Of a DNA stretch of 64,000 nucleotides, positions 51,176 through 60,233 are shown in pieces. Source of the DNA: CAZICM01 sp964537685. GTDB lineage: Bacteria; Myxococcota_A; Polyangia; Polyangiales; Polyangiaceae. The position numbers and the translations under genes were made by a program. The number at the start of each line of letters is the position of its first letter. Positions within the stretch are counted from its first letter, which is position 1. The notes beneath the pieces are model-generated. The model was not told where the DNA came from and did no database searches. It worked only from the letters and a program-made list of their open reading frames with translations. The stretch covers positions 141,280-205,279 of the forward strand of contig CAZICM010000011.1 of NCBI GenBank assembly GCA_964537685.1, read 5' to 3'.

Positions 51176-51694
51176 TCAGCCCGGCGCTGCGCGATCGAGC
51201 GCGCCCAATTTTCTCAGCGCCTCATACAGAACAATCGACACCGCATTCGCGAGGTTTAAAGAGCGCACAGGCCCCAGCGTCGGAATGCCGTAGGTGTCGT
51301 CCCGGTAGCGATCGAGCAGATCGTCATCGAGCCCCGTGCTCTCGCGCCCAAACACCAGCGCATCGCCCGGCGCGTAGTCCGCCTCGAGATAACTCCTGGT
51401 CGCCACGGCACTGAAGAGCCGCGGCCGGGCACTCGGATATTGATGCCGAAAGTGATCGAGATTCACATGCTGGTGCAGATCGACCAGATGCCAATAGTCG
51501 AGCCCTGCGCGCCTCACGGCGTGCTCGTCGATGCGAAAGCCAAGCCTTCCTACAAGATGCAGGCTGCTCTGCGTCGCCGCCGCAAGCCGGCCGATGTTCC
51601 CCGTGTTTTGAGGGATTTCAGGCTCAACAAGCACAATCCGAAAAGGCGTTTGCAATGCCGGCGCCCGAAGGCGCGGCCTACTGTCTTTAGCCAC
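51176..51694 (-). CDS. trmL: TrmL-like tRNA (cytidine/uridine-34) 2'-O-methyltransferase
   Basis: The 172-residue SPOUT protein has motif 1 EPEIPQNTGNI, motif 2 FGRESTGL and motif 3 RSLNLANAVSIVLYEALR in order and with usual spacing, and the short length of TrmL, which methylates the wobble base of tRNA-Leu. It lacks the N-terminal substrate domain of other SPOUT enzymes. It is divergent from the outer-membrane barrel gene, with an inverted repeat between them. Confidence 0.92.
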   Translation of the reverse strand: MAKDSRPRLRAPALQTPFRIVLVEPEIPQNTGNIGRLAAATQSSLHLVGRLGFRIDEHAVRRAGLDYWHLVDLHQHVNLDHFRHQYPSARPRLFSAVATRSYLEADYAPGDALVFGRESTGLDDDLLDRYRDDTYGIPTLGPVRSLNLANAVSIVLYEALRKLGALDRAAPG

Positions 51695-51725
51695 GCGCCT
51701 TTTCTAGGCAAAAAAGGCCGGCCGC

Positions 51726-51779
51726 ATCAATCACCATTCGGCGAAGTTTCACGGCAAAATAAAAGCCGGTGTGATTGAT
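51726..51779. promoter_or_regulatory. Inverted repeat between divergent trmL and barrel genes
   Basis: ATCAATCAC (51726-51734) and GTGATTGAT (51771-51779) are perfect 9-bp arms, extending imperfectly into flanking CGGC/GCCG. It lies 37 bases in front of TTGACG-like sequence at 51783. It could be an operator for either gene. Confidence 0.4.
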
Positions 51780-51832
51780 CGCTTGACGCCATGAGTTGCC
51801 CAAACGTAGCCTCCCGCTCGGAGAATTCAGGT

Positions 51833-52966
51833 ATGCGTCTTATCGGCTGGCTCGCGTCAGCAATGGCGTTTGTGGCAGGAGTGATGTTGCCGGTTGCGGC
51901 GTCCGCGGACAGCATGGATCCGGCGCTGGCACGGTTAGTGACCGATCCAAGCTGCCGTGTTCTTACTGGCAGCGGTCTCTATTACAACCCGACCTCGGGC
52001 TACGGCAAATGCGGCACAGATGATGCGGCTTTCGCAAAGCTCATCGCGCAGTACGGCTTTGCGATTGCGCCCACGGCCATGCATTCCGCGCGCACGACAG
52101 GGTTTGGCGGCTTTGAGATTGGTTTTGAAGCGGCGTTTACTTCAATCGATAAAGACGCCGAATATTGGAAGCAGGGCACGCAGGGAGCGCAGGACCCGGT
52201 CAGCAAGGATTTTTCCTATGTGAACGGGGATCCGGACGGCATGCTCGGAAACTACTCGCTCAAGATTCGCAAAGGTTTTCCCTTTGGTTTTGAAATCACG
52301 GGCGTGATGGGTTTCATGGGGAACACCAATATTGTGACGGCGGGCGCGGATGTGCGGCTGTCGCTGCTCGAGGGTTTTAGGCGCGGCATTCCCGCGGTCT
52401 TCCCTGAAATTGCAGCGGGCGGCGCGGTCCGGACGATCACGGGCACCGAGGAATTCCAGCTCACCGTGGTGGGTGTGGATGGCCAAATCTCCAAGCCCAT
52501 TCCCATCGGAGGCGCGGTGGTGATCACGCCCTACGTTGGTTATCAGTGGCTAAAGATTTTCGGTGACTCAGGCTTGATCGATCTCACGCCCAATACCGAC
52601 AGCGTGAACCTGTGTAACTACGCCGGGCCGAACAACCCTGCAACGCCCGACCCGAGCAAGAATGGCTCGAATGGCCAGCCCTTCTACGATGGCCAGCCTG
52701 TGTGCACGACAGGCATCAGCGCAGACTTCAACAACACCGTGGTTTTCGATCAGGTGAGGCTCGAGCGTCACCGCATCAACTTCGGCCTTCAATTCCGCTT
52801 CCAGATGGTGAAGTTCAGCGGTCACTTCATCAAAGAGGTTGGCGATCCCGTCGAGCTCAACAAGCCCGAGCCTCCCAACGATGCGCAGGGCAATCCAAGG
52901 CCGAATGCGTTCGAGGGGCTCAAGCAGCAATGGACGCTGGCCTTCGATATCGGCGCTCAGTTCTAG
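51833..52966 (+). CDS. Putative outer-membrane beta-barrel protein
   Basis: From ATG 51833 the 377-residue product has a cleavable signal peptide ending near AASADS, then many amphipathic beta strands (FGGFEIGFEAAF, GFPFGFEITGVMGFM, VITPYVGYQWLKIF) and a C-terminal strand ending in Phe (LAFDIGAQF), the recognition signal for barrel insertion. A loop at about residues 255-300 is Asn/Pro/Cys-rich. Not matched to a named porin family. The longer frame from 51791 is rejected because it hides the signal peptide. Confidence 0.82.
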   Translation: MRLIGWLASAMAFVAGVMLPVAASADSMDPALARLVTDPSCRVLTGSGLYYNPTSGYGKCGTDDAAFAKLIAQYGFAIAPTAMHSARTTGFGGFEIGFEAAFTSIDKDAEYWKQGTQGAQDPVSKDFSYVNGDPDGMLGNYSLKIRKGFPFGFEITGVMGFMGNTNIVTAGADVRLSLLEGFRRGIPAVFPEIAAGGAVRTITGTEEFQLTVVGVDGQISKPIPIGGAVVITPYVGYQWLKIFGDSGLIDLTPNTDSVNLCNYAGPNNPATPDPSKNGSNGQPFYDGQPVCTTGISADFNNTVVFDQVRLERHRINFGLQFRFQMVKFSGHFIKEVGDPVELNKPEPPNDAQGNPRPNAFEGLKQQWTLAFDIGAQF

Positions 52967-52974
52967 TTTTAGTT

Positions 52975-53394
52975 CTAGGGCTTGCCCGATAAATCCGGCA
53001 GCGAATATCCCGCCTCCGCAAGCACCGATCTAAAAATCCTCTCTTCATCCCGCGCCGCATTCAGGTGCTCGGCAAACTTCTTGAAGTTGCCTTCATGCGC
53101 TGCGCTCGCGGCCCGTTCGGCATTCTCGAGCACCAGCAGCAAATGAGGATGAGCCTTGGCCACGGCCGCTGGAACTTCCATCTTGCGGCCCGCCTTCGCA
53201 CGAATCTCCGCCAGCGATTTCACCAGCGCCACGAGCTCTTTGTCGTGCGTGCGCGGCCTGAGCATGTCGCCTTCTTTGCGCGTCTCATCGAGAAGCAGCG
53301 CCGCCCGATCGAGATAGCTGCCCGCCCACACCGGAAGCGCGCACAAGAGCATCGCAAAAGCCAATACACACGCGACAAATACACGCCGGATCAT
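52975..53394 (-). CDS. Small exported helical protein downstream of rnc
   Basis: The 139-residue product has a signal peptide (MIRRVFVACVLAFAMLLCAL, cleavage near VWAG) and a helical mature part with no recognised domain. Its ATG overlaps the rnc stop as ATGA, so it is translated with RNase III. There is no lipobox. The reason for pairing a secreted protein with an RNase is unclear. Confidence 0.75.
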   Translation of the reverse strand: MIRRVFVACVLAFAMLLCALPVWAGSYLDRAALLLDETRKEGDMLRPRTHDKELVALVKSLAEIRAKAGRKMEVPAAVAKAHPHLLLVLENAERAASAAHEGNFKKFAEHLNAARDEERIFRSVLAEAGYSLPDLSGKP

Positions 53395-54122
53395 GACGAC
53401 TCTCCTGTGTTGCCCGAGACGTTTAACACAGCTTTTTGTCCGGCGAGCGCCGACCTCGCCGCATCCTGCTCGGCGAGTTTTTTAGAGCGCCCGCTGCCTT
53501 GTCCCAAAATCTCATCGCCCACTTCCACGACGGCGATGAACTGCCGGTTGTGATCTGGGCCGTCGGTGTTCACGATGCGATAGCGCGGCGAAGGCTGTCC
53601 CGCTGCTTGAACGATCTCTTGCAGTTCGCTTTTCGCATCGCGCCCCAAAGGCGGCCCCGAAAGCATTTTGCTCAAAGGCTCGGCAACGATCGCCGATGTC
53701 AGTTTGCGCGCTTCATCGATGCCGCAATCCAAGTACACAGCGCCCACCAGTGCTTCCACCGCATCCGCCAGCACATTCTTCTGGTCGCGCTCGCCCGCGG
53801 CATCTGCGCCCCTGCCCAAACGAAGCAGCGGGCCAAGCTCAATGTTCTTCGCCCATTGCGCGAGCGCATCCGTATTCACAAGCGACGAGCGCATCAGCGA
53901 AAGCTCTCCCTCCCGCGCGGCAGGAAAGCGATCCATCAAAAGCTCGCTCACGCACAGCCCAAGAACCGCGTCGCCAAGAAACTCAAGGCGCTGATTATCG
54001 GCGCGCTTGCTGCCCGGCGAAGTCCGCTGCTCGTTGGCGAAGCTGGGATGCGTGAGCGCCTCCTCGAGATGAGGGAGCGAAAGAGCTGGATCCAAAAGAG
54101 CTTGAAGCTTTGTCGCCGTCAT
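53391..54122 (-). CDS. rnc: Ribonuclease III
   Basis: The 243-residue protein has the RNase III signature NQRLEFLGDAVLG (about 40-52) with catalytic Glu and Asp, a second acidic cluster ending in LADAVEALVGAVYLD, and a C-terminal double-stranded-RNA-binding domain from about residue 160 (AKSELQEIVQA..KKLAEQDAAR). It processes rRNA and other duplex RNA. The ATG at 54122 is chosen because GGAGG stands seven bases upstream; Met at 54143 would add seven residues. Confidence 0.95.
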   Translation of the reverse strand: MTATKLQALLDPALSLPHLEEALTHPSFANEQRTSPGSKRADNQRLEFLGDAVLGLCVSELLMDRFPAAREGELSLMRSSLVNTDALAQWAKNIELGPLLRLGRGADAAGERDQKNVLADAVEALVGAVYLDCGIDEARKLTSAIVAEPLSKMLSGPPLGRDAKSELQEIVQAAGQPSPRYRIVNTDGPDHNRQFIAVVEVGDEILGQGSGRSKKLAEQDAARSALAGQKAVLNVSGNTGESS

Positions 54123-54143
54123 CGGCGAGCCTCCGCAAAACAT

Positions 54144-54452
54144 CTAAGCATCGCCGCGATAGAGCCGATCGCAAAGCTCTGCCATTTCAAAATCCACGGC
54201 ACTAATCCCGCCTGCATCATGCGTACTAAAATTCACGCGGACACTTCCCCAGCGCACGTCCAAATCGGGATGATGATCTCGCTTTTCTGCCGCAAAACCA
54301 AGGCGCACAACGAATGCAATCCCATCCGGATATGTGGCAAACGAATAGCTCTTTGACAGCGCCCGCACAGCATCGCCGCGGGTTTCCCATCCAGGATGGG
54401 ATGAAACAAATGCCGAGATGGCCTCATCCGAAACAAGTTGCCGTCTGCTCAT
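54144..54452 (-). CDS. phhB: Pterin-4a-carbinolamine dehydratase
   Basis: This 102-residue protein has the PCD/DCoH signature EKRDHHPDLDVRWGSVRVNFSTHDAGG-like region (about 55-80; His-His-Pro and a THDAGG loop), which dehydrates hydroxytetrahydrobiopterin in phenylalanine hydroxylase recycling. Length and motif are standard. It is just upstream of rnc on the same strand, 21 bases away. No aromatic hydroxylase gene is in the window. Confidence 0.92.
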   Translation of the reverse strand: MSRRQLVSDEAISAFVSSHPGWETRGDAVRALSKSYSFATYPDGIAFVVRLGFAAEKRDHHPDLDVRWGSVRVNFSTHDAGGISAVDFEMAELCDRLYRGDA

Positions 54453-54485
54453 ACAGTCTCGCCACTATGCGATATTGCCCCAGGA

Positions 54486-55133
54486 ATGGGAATGCATAAG
54501 CCGAAAAGCGGTCTTGTCGCATGTCCGTTTTGCCGTCAGATGTTTGAACGCGGCGAAGCCTCGGCATGTCCTGAATGCGGCCTTCCGCTGAGCGACATCC
54601 GCGATCTCGGACCGTCGTACGACGCGCATCTCGAAGAGCCCGAAGAGCCCGTGCCGCCTCATCTGGAAGTGTTGCCGTGGACGTATGCGGGGCGCGGCCG
54701 AGGCTTGCTTCTTCTGTTTTCGGCGCTCGGTTTTTTAGCCTTCTTCGCTCCATGGGTTCACGAGACATCGCCTGAGCTTCGCGTGATGAGCGGTTTTGAC
54801 TTAGCGCGCAGGCTGTTCTGGATGTGGGCTCCAGCCGTTGCATTCTTCGTGATGTTCCCGCTCGTGCTGACGCGGCGCTCGGTGTTCAAGATGCGCGGCG
54901 CCCGTTTCTCGGTGGGCTTCCTCTCGGTGCTCGTGCTGCTCACTGTCATCGTTCGCATCGTGGCTGAACCTGCCTCGCCGAAGTTTGCGCCGCTCCGTTT
55001 TTCATGGGGATTTGGCATCTACGCGACCTTCGCCGCGGCACTATTGACATTGCTTGTGGCGCTTCGCTTTGGAGGCCGATTGGATGATCTTCCTACGAAA
55101 CAAAAGCGCGATGGAACAGAAGTGCTCCACTAA
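54486..55133 (+). CDS. Zinc-ribbon membrane protein
   Basis: From ATG 54486 the 215-residue protein has an N-terminal zinc ribbon (CPFC, CPEC at about 14-32), an acidic segment, and four hydrophobic spans (LLLLFSALGFLAFFAPW, WAPAVAFFVMFPLVL, VGFLSVLVLLTVIV, YATFAAALLTLLVAL). ATG 54492 is nearly as good. No named family. It is divergent from phhB with about 33 bases between starts. A similar zinc ribbon plus spans occurs in the next gene, so the two may act together. Confidence 0.75.
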   Translation: MGMHKPKSGLVACPFCRQMFERGEASACPECGLPLSDIRDLGPSYDAHLEEPEEPVPPHLEVLPWTYAGRGRGLLLLFSALGFLAFFAPWVHETSPELRVMSGFDLARRLFWMWAPAVAFFVMFPLVLTRRSVFKMRGARFSVGFLSVLVLLTVIVRIVAEPASPKFAPLRFSWGFGIYATFAAALLTLLVALRFGGRLDDLPTKQKRDGTEVLH

Positions 55134-55228
55134 AACAAGAACGGAGATCGACAGCGGCAGGCGTGTCGCGTAGCTTCTATGAGCTCTTTGGTATCCGCTG
55201 ATGCAGAAGCCGGGAGCCGGGGTAGGCC

Positions 55229-56041
55229 ATGGGCAGGGAACAGTCTTCCGCGCGCAAACAGCGGGTGCGGGATGAAGAGAACTTCGATGTGTTCGATGTT
55301 CCTGCCACGGTGATTTGCGCGCGCTGCGGTCAGCCCGACTGTACAGGCTGTCATCCCGCGGGTGAGCATGAGAGCGGCGTGGTGACGCTTGTACCTTGGG
55401 AGAGGCCGGGTGCGGTGTGGCCGCGTTTATGGTCGACAGCGAGCGCGGCAACACAGGGCGCAGAAAGTTTTTTTGCGACCCTGCCTGATGGCGAACTGAG
55501 TCCTGCGCTTCGTTTTGCGCTACTGGCTGAAACGCTGGCCATTGTGTCGATGGTGCTGGTGCTTGCGGGCTGTGTGCTCTTGGCGCTGCCCACGCTGGTG
55601 CTCGCCTTGCTTCGCGATCCGGCGCTTCGCGCATCGGCGCTTCGCCTGGCGGGATTGGGTATCCCGCTTTTGACGTGCTGGATGATCTTCGCGCACACCA
55701 CCCATGGAGCCATTTTAGACGTGGGCGCGCGCAAGCAGGGAGGGCGTCCACAGCGGCGGCGCGCGCTGCGTTTTGGCCTATACGCATGCGGCTGGGATCT
55801 GATGGCCGGACCGCTGGGAGCGCTGGTTGTGCTTGTGACGCGCGGGCGCAAATCGGTGACAGAGCTTTTGTCGCTATCGATGACAGTGCCTGGAACGGCA
55901 TCGATGGCATTTCTTCAGGGCGTGTATGGGATTGCGCCGGAGCCTGCGAAACGGGCGCGCAAGTGGGGAACGGGCGCTGCGATACTGCTATCGCTTTTGT
56001 CGGGAGCGGTCGTTGTCGTGATTTTGGTGCTCGCGCTGTAG
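55229..56041 (+). CDS. Membrane protein with N-terminal CxxC zinc-ribbon
   Basis: The 270-residue product begins with a hydrophilic segment containing CARCGQPDCTGC (about 31-42), then a Gly/Pro-rich stretch and four or five spans (about 100-135, 142-165, 190-210, 250-270), with the last span at the C-terminus. It resembles Yip1-like or DUF-type multi-span proteins of Deltaproteobacteria, but I do not name a family. It follows the zinc-ribbon membrane gene by 95 bases on the same strand. Confidence 0.75.
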   Translation: MGREQSSARKQRVRDEENFDVFDVPATVICARCGQPDCTGCHPAGEHESGVVTLVPWERPGAVWPRLWSTASAATQGAESFFATLPDGELSPALRFALLAETLAIVSMVLVLAGCVLLALPTLVLALLRDPALRASALRLAGLGIPLLTCWMIFAHTTHGAILDVGARKQGGRPQRRRALRFGLYACGWDLMAGPLGALVVLVTRGRKSVTELLSLSMTVPGTASMAFLQGVYGIAPEPAKRARKWGTGAAILLSLLSGAVVVVILVLAL

Positions 56042-56054
56042 CTCGAACGCCTTC

Positions 56055-56675
56055 TCACTGGCCGTCCGGTGAATCACCTTCGGCGCGCACTTCAGCGAGC
56101 TCGGTCCACAGCGCATCGATATCGATCTCGAGACCTTCGCATCCGGGCACGACAGAAAGCCTTCCTTCGGTTTCTGAAACCTTGTGGATGTATTCGTTTT
56201 CTGGGCCCAGCTCGAGAATCTCAAACGACTGCAGGGCTGGATCGACAATCCAGTACCACTTGACTCCAAAGGCCGCGTACTCCTTGAGCTTCTCCACGCG
56301 ATCGCGTTTGGCGTCCTTGGGCGTAGGCGAGACGACTTCCACGGCGATGCTTGGAGGCACATCAATCAAGCCTTCCGCGCGTGGGCGCCGATCTTTCGCG
56401 AGGTACACCGAGACATCGGGCATGCGGCCCTTGGTGCGCGAGACGGCCAATTTTGCGGCAGATCCAGCGACACGCGCGCCATGCGACAGCGCCCATGTAC
56501 GCAAGAGGTGAATAATCCAAACGACGGCGACTTCGTGGATAAAGCCGGCCATTTCTTCCTCGACGAGTTCACCATTGGCGAACTCACCTGGTTCGTCCTC
56601 GGGCAACGCGGCCCACTGCGCCAGCGTGGTGAGCTTGGGCGCGGAATGGGGTAGGGCGAGGTTGGCGGGACTCAT
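56055..56675 (-). CDS. Uma2 family endonuclease
   Basis: The 206-residue protein has the Uma2 (DUF820) PD-(D/E)XK-type order: FANGELVEEEMAG, RMPDVSVYL (Asp), IAVEVVSPTPKDAKRDRVEKLKEYAAFGV (Glu and Lys) and KWYWIVDP. Uma2 proteins are predicted restriction-endonuclease-like nucleases abundant in cyanobacteria and myxobacteria, often in many copies and without a known target. It is convergent with the membrane protein gene. Confidence 0.92.
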   Translation of the reverse strand: MSPANLALPHSAPKLTTLAQWAALPEDEPGEFANGELVEEEMAGFIHEVAVVWIIHLLRTWALSHGARVAGSAAKLAVSRTKGRMPDVSVYLAKDRRPRAEGLIDVPPSIAVEVVSPTPKDAKRDRVEKLKEYAAFGVKWYWIVDPALQSFEILELGPENEYIHKVSETEGRLSVVPGCEGLEIDIDALWTELAEVRAEGDSPDGQ

Positions 56676-56846
56676 GGGGCGAGATTATCGAACCGGCGTA
56701 ATTCTGTCGATGTGCGGCTACAAACCGTTCGATGTTGAGATACAAACGTGTCAATGACAAGGTGTGAGCCTGTCGATATCTGGAAACGAACCTGCTCACA
56801 TGCTATGAATTGTGCCTATCAAACCCCTAACGCAAAGGAAGCCCCC

Positions 56847-58613
56847 ATGTCGTCCCTCAATCGCCCCCTTCCTGACACCCAGCTTCATTACGCCGACCCA
56901 TCGATCAACGACCAGGCCCAATCTCTAGCCATCATCCCCTTGATCGACAAAATACATTACCCCACACTTGGTTGCCCGGCCCTCCTGGGTCCAGGCCAAT
57001 CTCTTATCGTGATTCTCAGCCTACCCCACGGCGAATCTCCGCGTTCCGATTCTATCTCCCTTCATGATCGGCACGGAGACGGTGGCATCCTTCAACTGAC
57101 GCTATTCAACGCACCCATTCCCCTTGAAGCACCCGCACCTCAAGGCAGCACCCGCGTCCTTTGGCGGCTTGAAGCCGATCTTAGCCAAGTCCCCCCCAAA
57201 CTCTACGACCTATGCATTCAATCCGCTCAAGGCACGGAAACCCAATTCAACGCCGTCCGAGTCTATGCTGAAATTACAGGCAAAGAAAAAGTTGTCTTCT
57301 GCGGCGATGCCCAGTTTCACGAGGATAACGCTCAATGCTTGGAACGGTTTATCGATAAAATCAATGCCCGCGGCGATATCGCATGGATCGCCATGATCGG
57401 CGATGTGTGTGATAATGCCGTACGCAGCTCATTCAATATTGTCCGCCTTGCCGCCTCGGCAAAACCGGGCCCCGTTCATTCCTATTATCACCGGGACTAT
57501 GCGGAGGCCGCAAAGCGCCTATCCAAACTCAATAAACCCATTGTGCTCATGGCTGGAAACCACGACGGCATGGCTGCCTATGAAAACTATTCCGAAGGAG
57601 AAGATTCGCAGATATACCTGGGCCCAGATCCAAAGAACAAAGTCGCCTACGATGGATTTCATCACTTCCGCCGCACCCTGGGGCCGCTCTATTTTGCCTT
57701 TGATTGGTCGAAAACCCGCTATCTATGCACCAATACCTTCGAACTCGACCGCCATCAGCGCCTCGGCTATCACGCTATCGTCGCCAATTGGGGCGGATGG
57801 ATGCGCGATGAGCAATACCAGTGGCTGATTTCCGAGCTACAAGATGCAAGCGCAAACGGACTCCATAAAGTAGTGATGATGCATCACGATCCACGAGGAG
57901 GCAGCGAGGGAAGTAATTTAGGCTATTTTCATAACTATCGCTCCTATAATCTCAATTCACTTGGCGATATCGTTCTTTCCTATCTTCGCTATGTGGGCCG
58001 CGTTGCCTTTACCCGTATAGGATGGCAGCAGGAGTGGATGAGATGGCCCAATCAGCCTCTTTCCGAGCATCCCGTGAAAAAGCTGCTCGCCGCCCTGCTT
58101 GAGCAGCGGGTATGGGCTGTCGTTATGGGACACGATAACGAAAATTGGATGGAGAGTTATTGCGAGGGCGACGGGATTTTTAGTACTGAGCCCCAAGTTC
58201 AAAAATTCTCCGCCGATGCCAGCGCGGTGGATGCCAATTTGGTACGGGATATAGCCGATCTTCTCGATAGCGGTGAAATCGGAGAGGTGGTGAAGATGCT
58301 CGAGCAAACAGGGGAAGAACAAGCCGAGGACGCGCTTGAGTCGGCCGTTTCAAGACTGGACGCGCAGGGAAAATTTAAGCGAGCCTTTGATTATGCGCCC
58401 AATGAGATCAGCGCATGGAATCTTCGCGCCAAAGCCAGTATTCATTTTGCGCATGTGGATGATATCGGCGAATACAAGCATACCCGCCAATCGCATTTTA
58501 AAGCTTATGGCTATGCGGTGGCGGAGCTCGACGAAGGCAGGCCCATCATGCTTCAGCATTTTGATTTGCTCGATGAAACGCCTGGATCGAAACTTCCTTT
58601 GGAGGAGCTGTAG
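56847..58613 (+). CDS. Calcineurin-like metallophosphoesterase, paired with caspase-like peptidase
   Basis: From ATG 56847 (AAAGGA upstream) the 588-residue protein has an N-terminal beta-sandwich-like region (to about residue 145), then a metallophosphoesterase domain: CGDAQFH (Asp154, His158), IGDVCDN (185-191), GNHD (237-240), VVMMHHDPRG and MGHDNENW. These are the five MPE metal motifs, consistent with a binuclear metal phosphatase or nuclease. The C-terminal 120 residues are helical, with a Glu-rich TGEEQAEDALES segment. No signal peptide. The next gene starts four bases after its stop. Confidence 0.88.
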   Translation: MSSLNRPLPDTQLHYADPSINDQAQSLAIIPLIDKIHYPTLGCPALLGPGQSLIVILSLPHGESPRSDSISLHDRHGDGGILQLTLFNAPIPLEAPAPQGSTRVLWRLEADLSQVPPKLYDLCIQSAQGTETQFNAVRVYAEITGKEKVVFCGDAQFHEDNAQCLERFIDKINARGDIAWIAMIGDVCDNAVRSSFNIVRLAASAKPGPVHSYYHRDYAEAAKRLSKLNKPIVLMAGNHDGMAAYENYSEGEDSQIYLGPDPKNKVAYDGFHHFRRTLGPLYFAFDWSKTRYLCTNTFELDRHQRLGYHAIVANWGGWMRDEQYQWLISELQDASANGLHKVVMMHHDPRGGSEGSNLGYFHNYRSYNLNSLGDIVLSYLRYVGRVAFTRIGWQQEWMRWPNQPLSEHPVKKLLAALLEQRVWAVVMGHDNENWMESYCEGDGIFSTEPQVQKFSADASAVDANLVRDIADLLDSGEIGEVVKMLEQTGEEQAEDALESAVSRLDAQGKFKRAFDYAPNEISAWNLRAKASIHFAHVDDIGEYKHTRQSHFKAYGYAVAELDEGRPIMLQHFDLLDETPGSKLPLEEL

Positions 58614-58617
58614 GCGC

Positions 58618-60051
58618 ATGAGTGCAGGGAAAACGATTTGTTTTGCGGGCTGGGATGCCCAAACTCAACAGCCTTCCGTAGCCGAGATTTCAGATAGCCG
58701 CATCACAGGGGTTGCGCGGCGCCTTGGGAGAAAGCCCCCGGCAGCGGCGCGGGTAAAGACCCGGGATGCGCCGGTATTTGGCGATAAGAGCAATCCAAGC
58801 GTGGGCAAGTGGGCTATTGTAGCGCTGGAATCGGATATGGGGCGGGCTCAGGAATCCCTGGCCCCTCTGATAGAACACCGCCTTTCACAAGGGATTGCGG
58901 CGACTTGGGTGCCTAGCGCCAATCTCTCTCCGGGTATCGCCGCTATCCATCCGCCCCCCGCCAAGGCCGCCTATTCCAAATGGATAGCGCGTCTAAATGA
59001 AACAACGGACAACCAAACTCCCTATTATCTTCTGTTGATCGGCGGCCCCGATAGAATTCCGTTCGAAGTCCAAATTGAGATGGACAATTACTTTGGAACG
59101 GGGCGTTTAGATGTGAGTGATACCCCCGGAGGAGCATTTTCGTGGGAAGCGTGCCGCGCCTATGCCGAGAAGATTGTCCAGTTTGAACAAGGCTTGCTCC
59201 CTGTGCAAAGGAAAGCGCTGCTGTATTCCTTTACCACCGACGATGCGACTGGAGCGGCTCATCGCGAAGTATCCGAACCCTTGAGCAAATACCTTGTGGA
59301 TTTGCTTGGTCCTGGAGCTATAAACACGCTATTTGAGAAAAATGCGACGCCGCCGAAATTGCTCTCAGAGCTTGGGTCCGGTGTGAGCGATTCCCCGGCG
59401 CTGATTGTGACCGTCTCGCACGGCATTGAAAGACCGAGCGATCCTGTATTGTGGGGAGCGCTTACCGACAGCACCTTTGTTAAGCATGCCGGCGGAACGC
59501 CGTTTTCGGCGCACAGCGTATCCAAAGAGCCCTTTGCGCCGGGCGCAGTCATCCTATCCTTTGCCTGTTTTAGTGCCGGCGTTCCTCAGCGGAGCGCTCA
59601 TCGTCTGCTTCTGGGGGAAGGAGATGAATATTTACCCTTTGCCCCAAGAACGGCGGATCTACCCCGGACGCTGCTCGCGCATGCTCAAGGTCCCATTGCA
59701 TTTGCCGGCCATGTGGATAGGGCGACCTCGTATTCATTTCAAGCCTTGGGAGCGGCCGATGGCCAGAATGCATTTATTCATTTTGCGGCGTGGATATTGG
59801 GGAAGCTCAGCGACACCGATTTAGCCCGAGGGACGCTTTCGCGCGCGCTGTCGACGTTTCGCGAGCGGGCCGGCCAGCGGGCGCGGGAGCTAGTGGCACT
59901 TAGCTCACCGGCGGGGCGCAAAGGGAGTTCGCCGGCCGCTCTCGTCGATGCCTGGGTGAAATGCCATGATGCGGAAGGGTATATTCTGCTGGGCGATCCG
60001 GTGATTCGGATGGCTAAGGTGATGGGGAAGGGGGATTTACCGGGTCGATGA
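58618..60051 (+). CDS. Caspase-fold (C25/CHAT-like) cysteine peptidase homologue
   Basis: The ATG at 58618 follows GGAGG and lies 4 bases after the metallophosphoesterase stop, giving 477 residues. Clan CD features are legible: LLIGGPDRIPFEVQ (about 139-152), catalytic His268 in VTVSHGIE, and Cys317 in LSFACFSAGVP, followed by GPIAFAGHV and a late GYILLGDPVIRM as in gingipain (C25) and CHAT peptidases. No signal peptide, so it acts in the cytoplasm. Substrate unknown. The frame is open from 58336 but that portion overlaps the upstream gene and is not coding-like. Confidence 0.85.
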   Translation: MSAGKTICFAGWDAQTQQPSVAEISDSRITGVARRLGRKPPAAARVKTRDAPVFGDKSNPSVGKWAIVALESDMGRAQESLAPLIEHRLSQGIAATWVPSANLSPGIAAIHPPPAKAAYSKWIARLNETTDNQTPYYLLLIGGPDRIPFEVQIEMDNYFGTGRLDVSDTPGGAFSWEACRAYAEKIVQFEQGLLPVQRKALLYSFTTDDATGAAHREVSEPLSKYLVDLLGPGAINTLFEKNATPPKLLSELGSGVSDSPALIVTVSHGIERPSDPVLWGALTDSTFVKHAGGTPFSAHSVSKEPFAPGAVILSFACFSAGVPQRSAHRLLLGEGDEYLPFAPRTADLPRTLLAHAQGPIAFAGHVDRATSYSFQALGAADGQNAFIHFAAWILGKLSDTDLARGTLSRALSTFRERAGQRARELVALSSPAGRKGSSPAALVDAWVKCHDAEGYILLGDPVIRMAKVMGKGDLPGR

Positions 60052-60233
60052 ATTAGGAGTGTTTATCTATATAAATTCTTTGTTTTCATTTTAGATCAAT
60101 AAAATATTGACACCGGCGAATAATTTATGATTATATCGCCGCCATGAGCTCTACATCCTTCAAATTATGTAGATTGATGAGAGGAGCGGAGCGGTGGCCA
60201 GCGAGTTCGGCCAGACGGGGAGGCATACCCTAA

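Noticed and set aside
53436..54356. 306-codon plus-strand frame opposite rnc and phhB
   Set aside because: Both genes on the other strand have decisive motifs; this frame has none and is Arg/His-rich.
55041..55910. 289-codon minus-strand frame opposite the membrane protein genes
   Set aside because: Pro/Ser/Arg-rich shadow without membrane or domain features.
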